This document shows positions 43,894-52,212 of a stretch of DNA of 64,000 nucleotides, piece after piece. The stretch is taken from positions 62,001 to 126,000 of the forward strand of contig CBFHKX010000003.1 of NCBI GenBank assembly GCA_965656535.1, written 5' to 3'. Made by a program: the position numbers and the translations under genes. The DNA is from Lishizhenia sp965656535 (GTDB lineage Bacteria > Bacteroidota > Bacteroidia > Flavobacteriales_D > Crocinitomicaceae). Position 1 is the first letter of the stretch. Each line of letters begins with the position of its first letter. Under the pieces are notes generated by a model. That model did not search any database. It was not told the DNA's origin and worked only from the letters and a program-made list of their open reading frames with translations.

Positions 43894-45239
43894 ATAATCT
43901 TTTTTTGCCAGTTAAAAAATTTCAAATAAACAAGAGATAAAACTCCCATAACTCCGAAATAAATATACTCAACAAACCACACATTATAGATATGTAGTTC
44001 AAATACTTTTATAAACAAAAAAGCAAAGACTAAATAAATTAGAATACTTGATATTTCTATAATCAACGTTGCTCTTGTATTGCCAGAACCGTTAATCGTT
44101 TGAAAAAAGGGAGTAAAAAGTGCGAACATAAAAATTGATCCAAATACCATTCTTAAGATTGCAGCACTATCGTTTAAATATGTTTTGTCCGGGTTAACTA
44201 AATTAATCAACGTTTCCGGATAAAATAATGTACCATGAAAAAGTAAGATTACAAATAATGCACTCAGCAAGAGTATACGGTATTGGACTTTTTTTATTTG
44301 CTTAAAATCTTTTGCTCCCATAAAATGAGAAACATATGTTTTTGTAGTTGCTGCAAAACCAAAAATTGGAACAAAAGCAATCATATATATAAAGCGAATA
44401 TTCTGCGATACTGTTAAGTCGTACCTGCTTCGTTGTTCTATAAATGTAAAAAAGACAGTCCATGTTGCAAGGGCAAGAAAACCCTGAAAGAGCAGAGGAG
44501 ATCCAACTTTCCACAAAGAGGTTAATGTTTCTTTTTTGATCCGGAATGTACTGAAAATCTCAAACTTTTTGCGCTCGTCTACACGTAGCATCATAATAAA
44601 AAGAAAGATTACGGCTGTACCTTCAGCAATGTTGCTGGCAATAGCAGCGCCTTCTAGCCCTAAACTTGGTATACTGCCTTCTATCCCAAAAACTAAAATT
44701 ATATCTAATGTAATATTACTTACAGCAAAAATCAAAGCACTTACCAGTATTATCCAAGTTTTACCGATAGCCAAGAAGAATGCATTAAACGTAATCATCA
44801 AGGATGCTACAAAAAATCCAATGCTTCTAATCGATATAAAGTCTACTTGCTTTTGAGCTAAGTTTAAATCACTAGAGTAAGAGAAAAGCATACTCGGTAT
44901 AAGGAATTGAACCAAAGAAAAGAATAACAAGGCTAGAAATAGATTGCTAAAAATACTTGATGGAATTAAATGCTTTACAGCGTTTATTCGTTTTTCTCCA
45001 ATCCGATTAGATATTAAAATTTGTGCTCCATCACCTAATCCGCTCATACCCATAAACAGCGTAACGTATATGAGTCCGGCATTTCCGCTGGCATCAAAGC
45101 TCAAGCTACTCAGATTATTCAGTATATCATACCGATTTAATATAGCAGCGTCAGTAATCATTACAACAGACTGAATAAACATCCCAACCATCATCGGTAG
45201 GGCAATTTTTAAGATAGATATGTAGTTTGTTTTCAGCAT
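43890..45239 (-). CDS. MATE family efflux transporter
   Basis: A 449-residue inner-membrane protein with about 12 helices in two similar halves. Helix 1 starts ISILKIALPMMVGMFIQSVVMITDAAIL, and the second half opens WKVGSPLLFQGFLALATWTVFFTFIEQRS. These are drug/Na+ or drug/H+ antiporters. The substrate cannot be read from sequence. It overlaps fmt by 4 bases and the upstream methyltransferase by 1 base (TAATG), so the three are one operon. Confidence 0.92.
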   Translation of the reverse strand: MLKTNYISILKIALPMMVGMFIQSVVMITDAAILNRYDILNNLSSLSFDASGNAGLIYVTLFMGMSGLGDGAQILISNRIGEKRINAVKHLIPSSIFSNLFLALLFFSLVQFLIPSMLFSYSSDLNLAQKQVDFISIRSIGFFVASLMITFNAFFLAIGKTWIILVSALIFAVSNITLDIILVFGIEGSIPSLGLEGAAIASNIAEGTAVIFLFIMMLRVDERKKFEIFSTFRIKKETLTSLWKVGSPLLFQGFLALATWTVFFTFIEQRSRYDLTVSQNIRFIYMIAFVPIFGFAATTKTYVSHFMGAKDFKQIKKVQYRILLLSALFVILLFHGTLFYPETLINLVNPDKTYLNDSAAILRMVFGSIFMFALFTPFFQTINGSGNTRATLIIEISSILIYLVFAFLFIKVFELHIYNVWFVEYIYFGVMGVLSLVYLKFFNWQKKII

Positions 45240-46417
45240 TAATCTACTTGAATAACTAAACCTTTTAAGTATTCTCCTTCTGGATGGAAGGCATTTATAG
45301 GGTGGTCTGCTGGCTGGTGTAACTGTTCAAGTATGCGAACATTTCTTTTACATTCAATAGCAGCTGCAATAACCGCCTTGTTAAATAAAAACTTATCAAC
45401 TACCTGCGAACAAGAGAACGTAAAAATAATTCCACCTGGCTTTATTTGTCTAATCGCATTTGCATTTAAACGCGTGTAGGCTTTGATGGCTTTGTGACGC
45501 TTGTCTCTATGTTTTGCAAATGCCGGTGGATCTAGAATAATTACATCATAATCAGTTTCTACATCATTCATATGTTTTACTGCATCAGCCTTTATTGAGG
45601 TATGGTTTTTATTGTTTTTAATTAAAGCTAAGTTTTGTTCTACCAGTGTAATTGCTTTTTCGCTGCTATCTAAACTATGTACTTCTTTGGCGCCAGCTTC
45701 TAGGGCATACATGCTAAAACCGCCAGAATAACAAAAGGTGTTGAGTACTTTTTTTCCTGCACTGTATTTAGCTAAAAGTGCTCTATTTTCTCTTTGGTCA
45801 ATAAAAAAACCAGTTTTTTGCCCCGTAATCCAATTAACGGAAAAAGGAATTCCATTTTCTTTGGCAATATGAGGTACAGTTGTTTCTCCGAATAAATATT
45901 TGTTTTCAGCGTCTACACGATTAGGTAAGGTTTCCTTACTTTTCGAGTAAACAGCTATTAGCTTATCTCCTAAAGCATTTTGAAGCGCAGTACAAATTTG
46001 CTCTTCAGCTAAAAACATTCCGGTAGAGTGTGCTTGAACAACAGCAACACCAGCATAATAATCAATAATTAGACCGGGTAAATTATCACCTTCTCCATGA
46101 ATTAGTCTGCAAATTTGATTTTTTTCCGATAATAAGCCAAGTGTGTAACGAATGTCTACAGCATTTTTAATCTTTTTATTCCAAAAATCTTGATTGATTC
46201 TTTCTTGTTCATTAAATGTGAGAATTCTAACAGCAATTGATCCGGGTTGGAAATGACCGCGTGCTAAAAATTGTTGATTCCTAGTTATTAAGTCTATTGT
46301 GCACCCGTCTTCAAAATCTTGTGTTTCTGATTCTATTGCTCCAGAAAATACCCAAGGATGTTTTCTTAGGAGAGCATCAAGTTTTGATTTTCTGACTATT
46401 GCGGTATTGTTTTTCAT
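45239..46417 (-). CDS. Class I rRNA methyltransferase, RlmI-like
   Basis: A 392-residue protein with a PUA-like N-terminus (LDALLRKHPWVFSGAIESE), a middle EEHxF-type fold and a SAM methylase domain with VLNTFCYSGGFSMYALEAGAKEVHSLDSS, the D-loop IILDPPAFAKHRD and the C-terminal TFSCSQVVDKFLF. The Cys in FSCS could be the m5C nucleophile. RlmI methylates C1962 in 23S rRNA. The start at 46417 was chosen because TACCTTCG, a likely -7 element at 46456-46449, lies downstream of the longer ATG at 46471. Confidence 0.9.
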   Translation of the reverse strand: MKNNTAIVRKSKLDALLRKHPWVFSGAIESETQDFEDGCTIDLITRNQQFLARGHFQPGSIAVRILTFNEQERINQDFWNKKIKNAVDIRYTLGLLSEKNQICRLIHGEGDNLPGLIIDYYAGVAVVQAHSTGMFLAEEQICTALQNALGDKLIAVYSKSKETLPNRVDAENKYLFGETTVPHIAKENGIPFSVNWITGQKTGFFIDQRENRALLAKYSAGKKVLNTFCYSGGFSMYALEAGAKEVHSLDSSEKAITLVEQNLALIKNNKNHTSIKADAVKHMNDVETDYDVIILDPPAFAKHRDKRHKAIKAYTRLNANAIRQIKPGGIIFTFSCSQVVDKFLFNKAVIAAAIECKRNVRILEQLHQPADHPINAFHPEGEYLKGLVIQVD

Positions 46418-46592
46418 TATCTTGGAAATTTCTACTAATTTACAGCAGCGAAGGTATAAATTGATACCCACTTTCAGTCCTTTTTTTTTCTTAGTTTTAA
46501 TTTAACTACCCAAAGTCTGGAAGTAAAGTAAGTATGCTTGTTTTATTTAAATGCAGAAATTTTAAAAAGCAAAATATAATTACCTTTACATT

Positions 46593-47018
46593 ATGAAGTT
46601 AAATGCACATTTTTTTCTTTTAAATATTGACTTTTCACAAGAACACGCAGATGCAAACCACAATGGAGAAGAGTCAGAGAATAACCTGAAATATGAGTGG
46701 GAAGATCATCTGAGTCTTTCTAATGAAATAAAAACGGTTAAAACACACGAAGGTAGTTTTCCTTTACAAGGAGAATTACCAGATGGAACGTCCTTTAAAG
46801 AAGAGGTTGACAAAATGGTATTGTTTGAATGTGAGGGTGACGATAATTCTAAAACTTACTTTGCTTGTTCTAAACAATTAATTGAATCTTATGAAATTAA
46901 AGAACAAGAAGATACCATTACATTAAATGTTTACTTTAAAGATTATGAGCCCTTGTCTAATCCTACTCCTGGAGTATATATTGCTGCTCAAGATTTTCCA
47001 AAGAAATTGATATTTTAA
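46593..47018 (+). CDS. Acidic protein of unknown function in an ABC/YihY operon
   Basis: A 141-residue protein with many Asp and Glu residues and no signal peptide or membrane helix. Recognisable pieces are NAHFFLLNIDFSQEHADANHNGEESEN, a MVLFECEGDDNSKTYFACSKQLIESYEIKEQ region and a YEPLSNPTPGVYIAAQDFPKKLIF end. I do not recognise a family. It ends 3 bases before the ABC ATPase gene. It may be a cytosolic adaptor, a guess from context. Confidence 0.6.
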   Translation: MKLNAHFFLLNIDFSQEHADANHNGEESENNLKYEWEDHLSLSNEIKTVKTHEGSFPLQGELPDGTSFKEEVDKMVLFECEGDDNSKTYFACSKQLIESYEIKEQEDTITLNVYFKDYEPLSNPTPGVYIAAQDFPKKLIF

Positions 47019-47021
47019 GGT

Positions 47022-47945
47022 ATGCTAAAAGTAGATAGTCTTTCATTTTCATATGAAGATAGAACTATTTTTAGTAAACTAGATTTATCTTTAGCCCCAG
47101 GAGAAGTAATCGCTGTTGTTGGCCCAAGTGGTATTGGTAAGTCGACCCTTCTTAAATGTATTGCTGGCTTTTTACAGCCATTGAGTGGTAAAGTATTGTT
47201 TGAAAAAAAACGTGTATATGGTATAAACGAAGTGTTGGTTCCAGGACACGAAGATATTGCTCTAGTAAATCAAGATTACGCCTTAGATACCTATCATACC
47301 GTAGAAGAGAATATTCGAAATATAGTGTTACATCTATCAAAACAAGATAGAGATGAGTTTGTCAATGAATTGCTTGACCTTGTAGATTTGAAGAAATTGA
47401 AAGATGCGCAGGCAATTCAATTATCTGGCGGAGAACAACAGCGTTTAGCTTTGGCAAGAGCATTAGCCAAAGAGCCTAAACTGCTTTTGTTAGATGAACC
47501 CTTTACGCATTTAGATATTCACTTAAGGCGAAGAGTTGGACAATACATAAAAACACTTTCCAAATTGCGGAAGATGAGTGTAATTTTAGTAACACATGAA
47601 GGAGAAGAAGCCCTTTCTTGGGCGCAGAATTTGTATTTTTTTGACGAAACTCGGTTACATTTTTTAGGCAATCCTGTTGAAGTTTACTCTAATCCTTGCG
47701 ATACTTATCGTGCTCGGTTTTTTGGAGAAGTGAACGAAATAGTTATAAATAACCGTTCTTTTTTATTCAGACCAAGCCAATATAGTTTAGCAAAGTCTAA
47801 TTTTACTCAAGTTATTAATTTACATTTCGAGTATGCTGATTTTAGGGGAAGTTACTTTGCAAATTATTTTAAGACCGAAGAAGAGGTAACCGTTGTACTG
47901 TATAGTAAAAGTAGAATGGATTTAATTAAACGCTGCTATGTCTGA
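47022..47945 (+). CDS. ABC transporter ATP-binding protein, no permease nearby
   Basis: A 307-residue ATPase. Walker A GPSGIGKST is at 34-42, signature LSGGEQQRLALARAL at about 138-152, Walker B LLLLDEP with the H-loop VTHEGEE. The C-terminal 70 residues (FLFRPSQYSLAK … DFRGSYFANYF … VTVVLYSKSRMDLI) look like a TOBE domain, so the protein resembles PotA/FbpC-like importer ATPases for anions, Fe or polyamines. No permease or binding protein gene follows. It overlaps the YihY gene by 8 bases. Confidence 0.88.
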   Translation: MLKVDSLSFSYEDRTIFSKLDLSLAPGEVIAVVGPSGIGKSTLLKCIAGFLQPLSGKVLFEKKRVYGINEVLVPGHEDIALVNQDYALDTYHTVEENIRNIVLHLSKQDRDEFVNELLDLVDLKKLKDAQAIQLSGGEQQRLALARALAKEPKLLLLDEPFTHLDIHLRRRVGQYIKTLSKLRKMSVILVTHEGEEALSWAQNLYFFDETRLHFLGNPVEVYSNPCDTYRARFFGEVNEIVINNRSFLFRPSQYSLAKSNFTQVINLHFEYADFRGSYFANYFKTEEEVTVVLYSKSRMDLIKRCYV

Positions 47946-48825
47946 TAAAAAAGTAAGACGACTTTCTTGGAAAGAAATATATAAGCTTTGTAAAACAAGT
48001 TTTATAGAATTTATAAAAGACGACAGTTTTACGCATGGAGCTGCTTTAGCGTATTACGCTATTTTTGCACTTGTTCCAATAATGTATTTAGCCATTAGCA
48101 TCTTTGGTTTTATTGTTGGCGACGCAACCGTAATATCCATCATAGAAGATGTAATGCAAAAGAATATGGGGATTCAGGATGTCTCAGGTATTACTTCTTT
48201 TATGAAACAAATAGAAATTGGAGATGGTGGATTTACATTGAAAATTATTGGTTCTATAGTTCTCCTTTTTTCGGCAACGGCTATTTTAAATGCCTTGAGA
48301 AATAGCATAAATACTTTTTTTCATATTGATACGGTTGAATCAAAAAGAAATGCGGTTTTACAAAATTTAATAGGAAGAGCAATAAGTTTGGGTATACTAT
48401 CTCTTTTTGGCGTTTGTTTAATAATTATGTATTTCGCTCAAACGGTTATATTTTCTGTTGCAGATAATTTGTTTGATAATCAAAGTGGAATCAGGTATTT
48501 CTTTTATCAAATAATAGAGCATGGTTCAATTATTCTAGTTAATGTAATTATGTTTGCTTTCATATTTAAGTATTTACATGACGGGAAAGTAAAATGGAAA
48601 CTCGCCTGGGGTGGTAGTTTGTTTACATCTATTTTACTTTACCTCGGACAATTGCTTATTAAATTTTACCTCGTTAATTTTTTCTTTGCAAAAGATGGTG
48701 GAGTAGCAGGTACTTTACTTGTTATACTTACATGGATGTTTTATACTTCTCAAATTATTTTTCTGGGCGCAAAATTCACATCAGTGTATGCTAGAATGGT
48801 TGGAGAACCTATTGTTGCAAAATAA
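47938..48825 (+). CDS. YihY/BrkB family membrane protein
   Basis: A 295-residue inner-membrane protein with about six helices. Family blocks are FIKDDSFTHGAALAYYAIFALVPIMYLAISIFGF, LRNSINTFFHIDTV and the KWKLAWGGSLFTSILLYLGQLLIKFYLVNFFF/AGTLLVILTWMFYTSQIIFLGAKFTSVYA end. YihY proteins are widespread, with no settled function. It starts inside the end of the ABC ATPase gene, which suggests translational coupling. Confidence 0.9.
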   Translation: MSDKKVRRLSWKEIYKLCKTSFIEFIKDDSFTHGAALAYYAIFALVPIMYLAISIFGFIVGDATVISIIEDVMQKNMGIQDVSGITSFMKQIEIGDGGFTLKIIGSIVLLFSATAILNALRNSINTFFHIDTVESKRNAVLQNLIGRAISLGILSLFGVCLIIMYFAQTVIFSVADNLFDNQSGIRYFFYQIIEHGSIILVNVIMFAFIFKYLHDGKVKWKLAWGGSLFTSILLYLGQLLIKFYLVNFFFAKDGGVAGTLLVILTWMFYTSQIIFLGAKFTSVYARMVGEPIVAK

Positions 48826-48836
48826 TTCATCTTATT

Positions 48837-48868
48837 TTTGATTAGGAAATAATCGTTTTGTATATTTG
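48837..48868 (+). promoter_or_regulatory. Promoter of the XRE/S24 regulator gene
   Basis: A -33-like TTTG (48837-48840), 20 bases, then TATATTTG (48861-48868), a perfect TAnnTTTG. The -7 box overlaps the left arm of the inverted repeat at 48865-48889. Confidence 0.55.
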
Positions 48869-48889
48869 ACTATTATTTAATCAGTCAAA
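48865..48889 (+). promoter_or_regulatory. Inverted repeat operator candidate upstream of the XRE gene
   Basis: TTTGACT (48865-48871) and AGTCAAA (48883-48889) are perfect inverted copies with an 11-base spacer. They lie across the -7 box and likely transcription start, 17 bases before the ATG at 48906. This is the usual site for autorepression. Confidence 0.5.
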
Positions 48890-48905
48890 CGGTAATTTTA
48901 TAATC

Positions 48906-49724
48906 ATGCATCTAGGCGGAAATCTCAAATTGTTAAGAAAGTTAAAGAAAAAATCTCAAGAAGATATTTCTAAAGAATTAGGTTTAACACGCTCTACTTA
49001 CAGCGGGTATGAAAATGGTGTAGCTGAGCCAGGAATAGAAACCTTGGTTGGTATTTCAAACTATTATTCACTTCCTTTAGATGATTTGATTAAAAAGGAT
49101 TTTTCTAAGCTAAAAGAAAAAGATTGGGAGTCTATAGACAAAGGTGTATATGCAGATATTAAAGGACAACAACTTCGTATTTTAACAACAACCGTAAACG
49201 CTGAAAATGAAGAGATAATAGAAATGATATCTCAAAAAGCATCTGCAGGATACACTTCTGGATATGCTGATCCAGATTATATTAAAGTATTACCAACATT
49301 TAGCTTACCTTTTTTATCTAAAAATAGAAAGTACAGGTCTTTCCCTATTCAGGGAGACAGCATGCCTCCGGTTGGTCCAGGGTCTCACGTGGTAGGAGAG
49401 TTCGTTCAAAATTGGGCAACTATTAAATCGGGAACTCCTTGTGTAATTGTTACCAAAGAAGATGGGATTGTATTTAAAATGGTCAACAACAAATTGGAAA
49501 GTACACAGTCTTTTCAATTGTGTTCTACTAATCCGTTATATACACCTTACATGGTGCACGTGAATGAAATCATAGAGATTTGGAAGTTTGTTAACTACAT
49601 TTCGCCAGACTTACCCGATGTTAAAATAGATGAAGGAGAAATGATACAAACAATGAAGCAGCTGCAAGCTGAAGTCCACGAATTAAAGAACTCGTTTATA
49701 CCAAAAAATAAAGCGTTGAATTAA
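48906..49724 (+). CDS. XRE-type regulator with LexA/S24-like C-terminal domain
   Basis: A 272-residue repressor-like protein. Residues 5-65 form the HTH (GGNLKLLRKLKKKSQEDISKELGLTRSTYSGYENGVAEPGIETLV). The C-terminal part (about 130-225) has the S24 peptidase layout, with FPIQGDSMPP (nucleophile Ser) and a Lys in DGIVFKMVNN. A coiled coil ends the protein (MKQLQAEVHELKN). No Ala-Gly cleavage site is clear, so self-cleavage is uncertain. An inverted repeat upstream suggests autoregulation. Confidence 0.88.
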   Translation: MHLGGNLKLLRKLKKKSQEDISKELGLTRSTYSGYENGVAEPGIETLVGISNYYSLPLDDLIKKDFSKLKEKDWESIDKGVYADIKGQQLRILTTTVNAENEEIIEMISQKASAGYTSGYADPDYIKVLPTFSLPFLSKNRKYRSFPIQGDSMPPVGPGSHVVGEFVQNWATIKSGTPCVIVTKEDGIVFKMVNNKLESTQSFQLCSTNPLYTPYMVHVNEIIEIWKFVNYISPDLPDVKIDEGEMIQTMKQLQAEVHELKNSFIPKNKALN

Positions 49725-49737
49725 AAAAATCCAACGC
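49713..49737. terminator. Weak hairpin between convergent XRE and DUF3078 genes
   Basis: GCGTTG (49713-49718) pairs with CAACGC (49732-49737). The T run after it is poor on both strands, so it may be a weak bidirectional terminator. Confidence 0.4.
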
Positions 49738-49759
49738 CTCATTTTATTTGTAGTAAAGG

Positions 49760-50707
49760 TTACTTCTTTTTCTCTCTATAGTTTTTCATGGTATATGCTA
49801 AACCAACACCAATTACTTGTTTGAATTGGGTTCTTGGTCCGCCAATATCACCATCTATATCAGGATTTCTTATTGTTATATCATGGTCGTAAATCAAGTT
49901 TGCTTGAATACTAGCACTCAGCCATTTGTTTACTTTCATTGATATAATTAATTCAGCATTAATATCTATGTTTTGAGGGTTGTTAACGTAGTTTGAGAAA
50001 AGTTCAATACTGGACTTCATATTTACGTTTTCCATTAACTCTTTGTTGTACAGAATTCTTGCGTAAGCACCAAGCTCATATCTAAATTGCTCTCCAGGTG
50101 TTACAATTGCATTCATGTCATCTAAAATAGCAGGAGCTACACCAAATGCACCGGCATTTGCCAATGTTTCATCTTGTACAAATGTAAATTTGGAAGAAAT
50201 TGGAGAAAAGAATACATTAAAATTATCGTTAGGAGCAAATTCAATACCGGCTGATAAATTTAAGTAACCAGGTGCCATAAAAGCCGAATTTCTGATAGAG
50301 TCATTCGGAAAACTAAACCCATCTAAAAATTGTGTTCTAAAACCTGCAAGTGCAGTAATATACCACGGCTTTTTTAGTCCATAACCAAAAGAAGATTGAA
50401 AGTCAATCTGATCATCTGTTTTTTGTAGATTGTCTTCAAAATATTGAATACCTCCTAATGCCAACTTTAATCGGTTGTCCCACTTAACTTTATCTTTTGA
50501 ATAATTAGCAGAAGCATCTGCAAAGGCTAGGCCAGAGATATTGTTTCTACCACCTGCAGCCCAGTTTGTGAAAGTTGCCTGTGTTAAATTCAATCCAGTT
50601 AATGCTTTTAGTTTCCAGTTTGGATCTGTAGGCTTTTCGTTTTCCTCTTGTGCCACGGAGGTGAATCCAAATGCTATAAAAAGTCCAAATGTAATTATTC
50701 GCTTCAT
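49760..50707 (-). CDS. DUF3078 outer-membrane-type protein
   Basis: A 315-residue protein with a signal peptide (MKRIITFGLFIAFGFTSVAQ) and the DUF3078 opening WKLKALTGLNLTQATFTNWAAGGRNNISGLA, followed by amphipathic strands (DNRLKLALGGIQYFED, NFNVFFSPISSKFTFV, NKWLSASIQANLIYDHDI) and a C-terminal GVGLAYTMKNY strand. It looks like a small outer-membrane barrel. Function is unknown. A single gene, convergent with the XRE gene and divergent from the thiolase. Confidence 0.87.
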   Translation of the reverse strand: MKRIITFGLFIAFGFTSVAQEENEKPTDPNWKLKALTGLNLTQATFTNWAAGGRNNISGLAFADASANYSKDKVKWDNRLKLALGGIQYFEDNLQKTDDQIDFQSSFGYGLKKPWYITALAGFRTQFLDGFSFPNDSIRNSAFMAPGYLNLSAGIEFAPNDNFNVFFSPISSKFTFVQDETLANAGAFGVAPAILDDMNAIVTPGEQFRYELGAYARILYNKELMENVNMKSSIELFSNYVNNPQNIDINAELIISMKVNKWLSASIQANLIYDHDITIRNPDIDGDIGGPRTQFKQVIGVGLAYTMKNYREKKK

Positions 50708-50850
50708 GTTTTTGATTTTGACAAATGTCTTTTAAATCTTTCGGCAAAAGAAGTTATCTTTCAAATAATTATCACCATTTAATCGTTAAAAACCTCTTTT
50801 TCTTCGACGAATGTTTCTGTTTCAACAGTAAATAAACGTTAAAGATTTAT

Positions 50851-50858
50851 TATTTTCG
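50851..50858 (+). promoter_or_regulatory. Probable -7 element of the thiolase gene
   Basis: TATTTTCG, one change from TAnnTTTG, 28 bases before the ATG at 50887. Confidence 0.35.
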
Positions 50859-50886
50859 CAGGATATAACATCACTAAAATAATAAA

Positions 50887-52062
50887 ATGAAAGAAGTTTA
50901 CATCATATCTGCTGTAAGAACTCCAATGGGAAGCTTTTTAGGAGGTTTATCATCTGTTCCAGCAACACAACTAGGTACCACAGCTATTAAAGGTGCAATA
51001 GATAAATCTAAAATAGACGTAAATACGATAGATGAAGTGTTTATGGGAAATGTTTTACAAGCAAATTTAGGTCAAGCTCCAGCAAGACAAGCAGCTATGG
51101 GTGCAGGTGTTGATGAAAATGTACCTTGTACAACTGTGAATAAAGTGTGTGCTTCTGGAATGAAATCTATTTCTTTAGCAGCACAAACTATTTTAGCTGG
51201 CGATAATCATATTGTTGTAGCAGGAGGAATGGAAAACATGAGTTCTGTACCACATTATGTACAAGGTCGCTCAGCAACGAAGTTGGGAGATATAAAAATG
51301 GTTGACGGAATGGTTAAAGACGGATTAACTGACGTTTATAACCGTGTGCACATGGGAAATTGTGCAGAGAAATGTGCTGCAGAGCATAACTTTTCTAGAG
51401 AAGACCAAGATCAGTTTGCTATTGATTCTTACAATAAATCTGCTGCTGCATGGAAGGCTGGTAAGTTTAACGATGAAGTAGTTCCTGTTGAAGTATCTCA
51501 AAGAAGAGGTGATGCAATTATTGTTTCTGAGGATGAGGAGTATAAAAATGTGAAAATGGATAAAATTGCAACTTTAAGACCTGCTTTTGATAAAGAAGGA
51601 ACTGTAACAGCTGCGAATGCATCTACTTTGAACGACGGAGCCTCAGCACTTATTTTAGCATCTAAAGAAGCTGTAGAAAAGTACGGTTTAACGCCTATTG
51701 CTAAAATTGTTAGCTATGCTGATGCTGCTCAAGCTCCAGAATGGTTTACAACCGCTCCAGCAAAAGCGTTGCCAATAGCAATAGGTAAGGCTGGTTTAAC
51801 TAATGATGATATTGATTATTGGGAGTTAAATGAAGCATTTTCAGTAGTAGGATTAGCAAATACCAAATTATTAGGTATAGATCCTGCGAAGGTAGATGTA
51901 AATGGAGGAGCCGTTGCTTTAGGTCACCCATTAGGTTCTTCTGGTTCGCGTATTATTGTTACTTTAATTAATGTTTTAAAGCAAAACGGAGGAAAGTATG
52001 GAGCTGCCGGAATTTGTAATGGAGGCGGAGGAGCTTCAGCAATGGTAATAGAGAATATTTAA
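50887..52062 (+). CDS. Acetyl-CoA C-acetyltransferase (thiolase)
   Basis: A 391-residue enzyme of the thiolase superfamily, joining two acetyl-CoA or cleaving acetoacetyl-CoA. The nucleophile is Cys88 (NKVCASGMKS), the catalytic His347 lies in GGAVALGHPLGSSG and the second Cys377 in GICNGGGGASA. The NEAFSVV block is present. The length and NKVCASGMK site fit the biosynthetic/AtoB type. It is monocistronic, with a strong terminator. Confidence 0.95.
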   Translation: MKEVYIISAVRTPMGSFLGGLSSVPATQLGTTAIKGAIDKSKIDVNTIDEVFMGNVLQANLGQAPARQAAMGAGVDENVPCTTVNKVCASGMKSISLAAQTILAGDNHIVVAGGMENMSSVPHYVQGRSATKLGDIKMVDGMVKDGLTDVYNRVHMGNCAEKCAAEHNFSREDQDQFAIDSYNKSAAAWKAGKFNDEVVPVEVSQRRGDAIIVSEDEEYKNVKMDKIATLRPAFDKEGTVTAANASTLNDGASALILASKEAVEKYGLTPIAKIVSYADAAQAPEWFTTAPAKALPIAIGKAGLTNDDIDYWELNEAFSVVGLANTKLLGIDPAKVDVNGGAVALGHPLGSSGSRIIVTLINVLKQNGGKYGAAGICNGGGGASAMVIENI

Positions 52063-52081
52063 AAGCTACATTTTATAAAGT

Positions 52082-52118
52082 AAAAAAGGATAATCACACT
52101 TGATTATCCTTTTTTTTT
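52082..52118 (+). terminator. Rho-independent terminator of the thiolase gene
   Basis: GGATAATCA (52088-52096) pairs with TGATTATCC (52101-52109), extended by A/T pairs, followed by nine T. Confidence 0.9.
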
Positions 52119-52212
52119 AGAGCAACAACACTCTAATCATATCATAAACTGTATTCAAAAACCGAATAAATATTGGTCGTATAACTTTTATTAACCTTAC
52201 TATTTTACAGAA

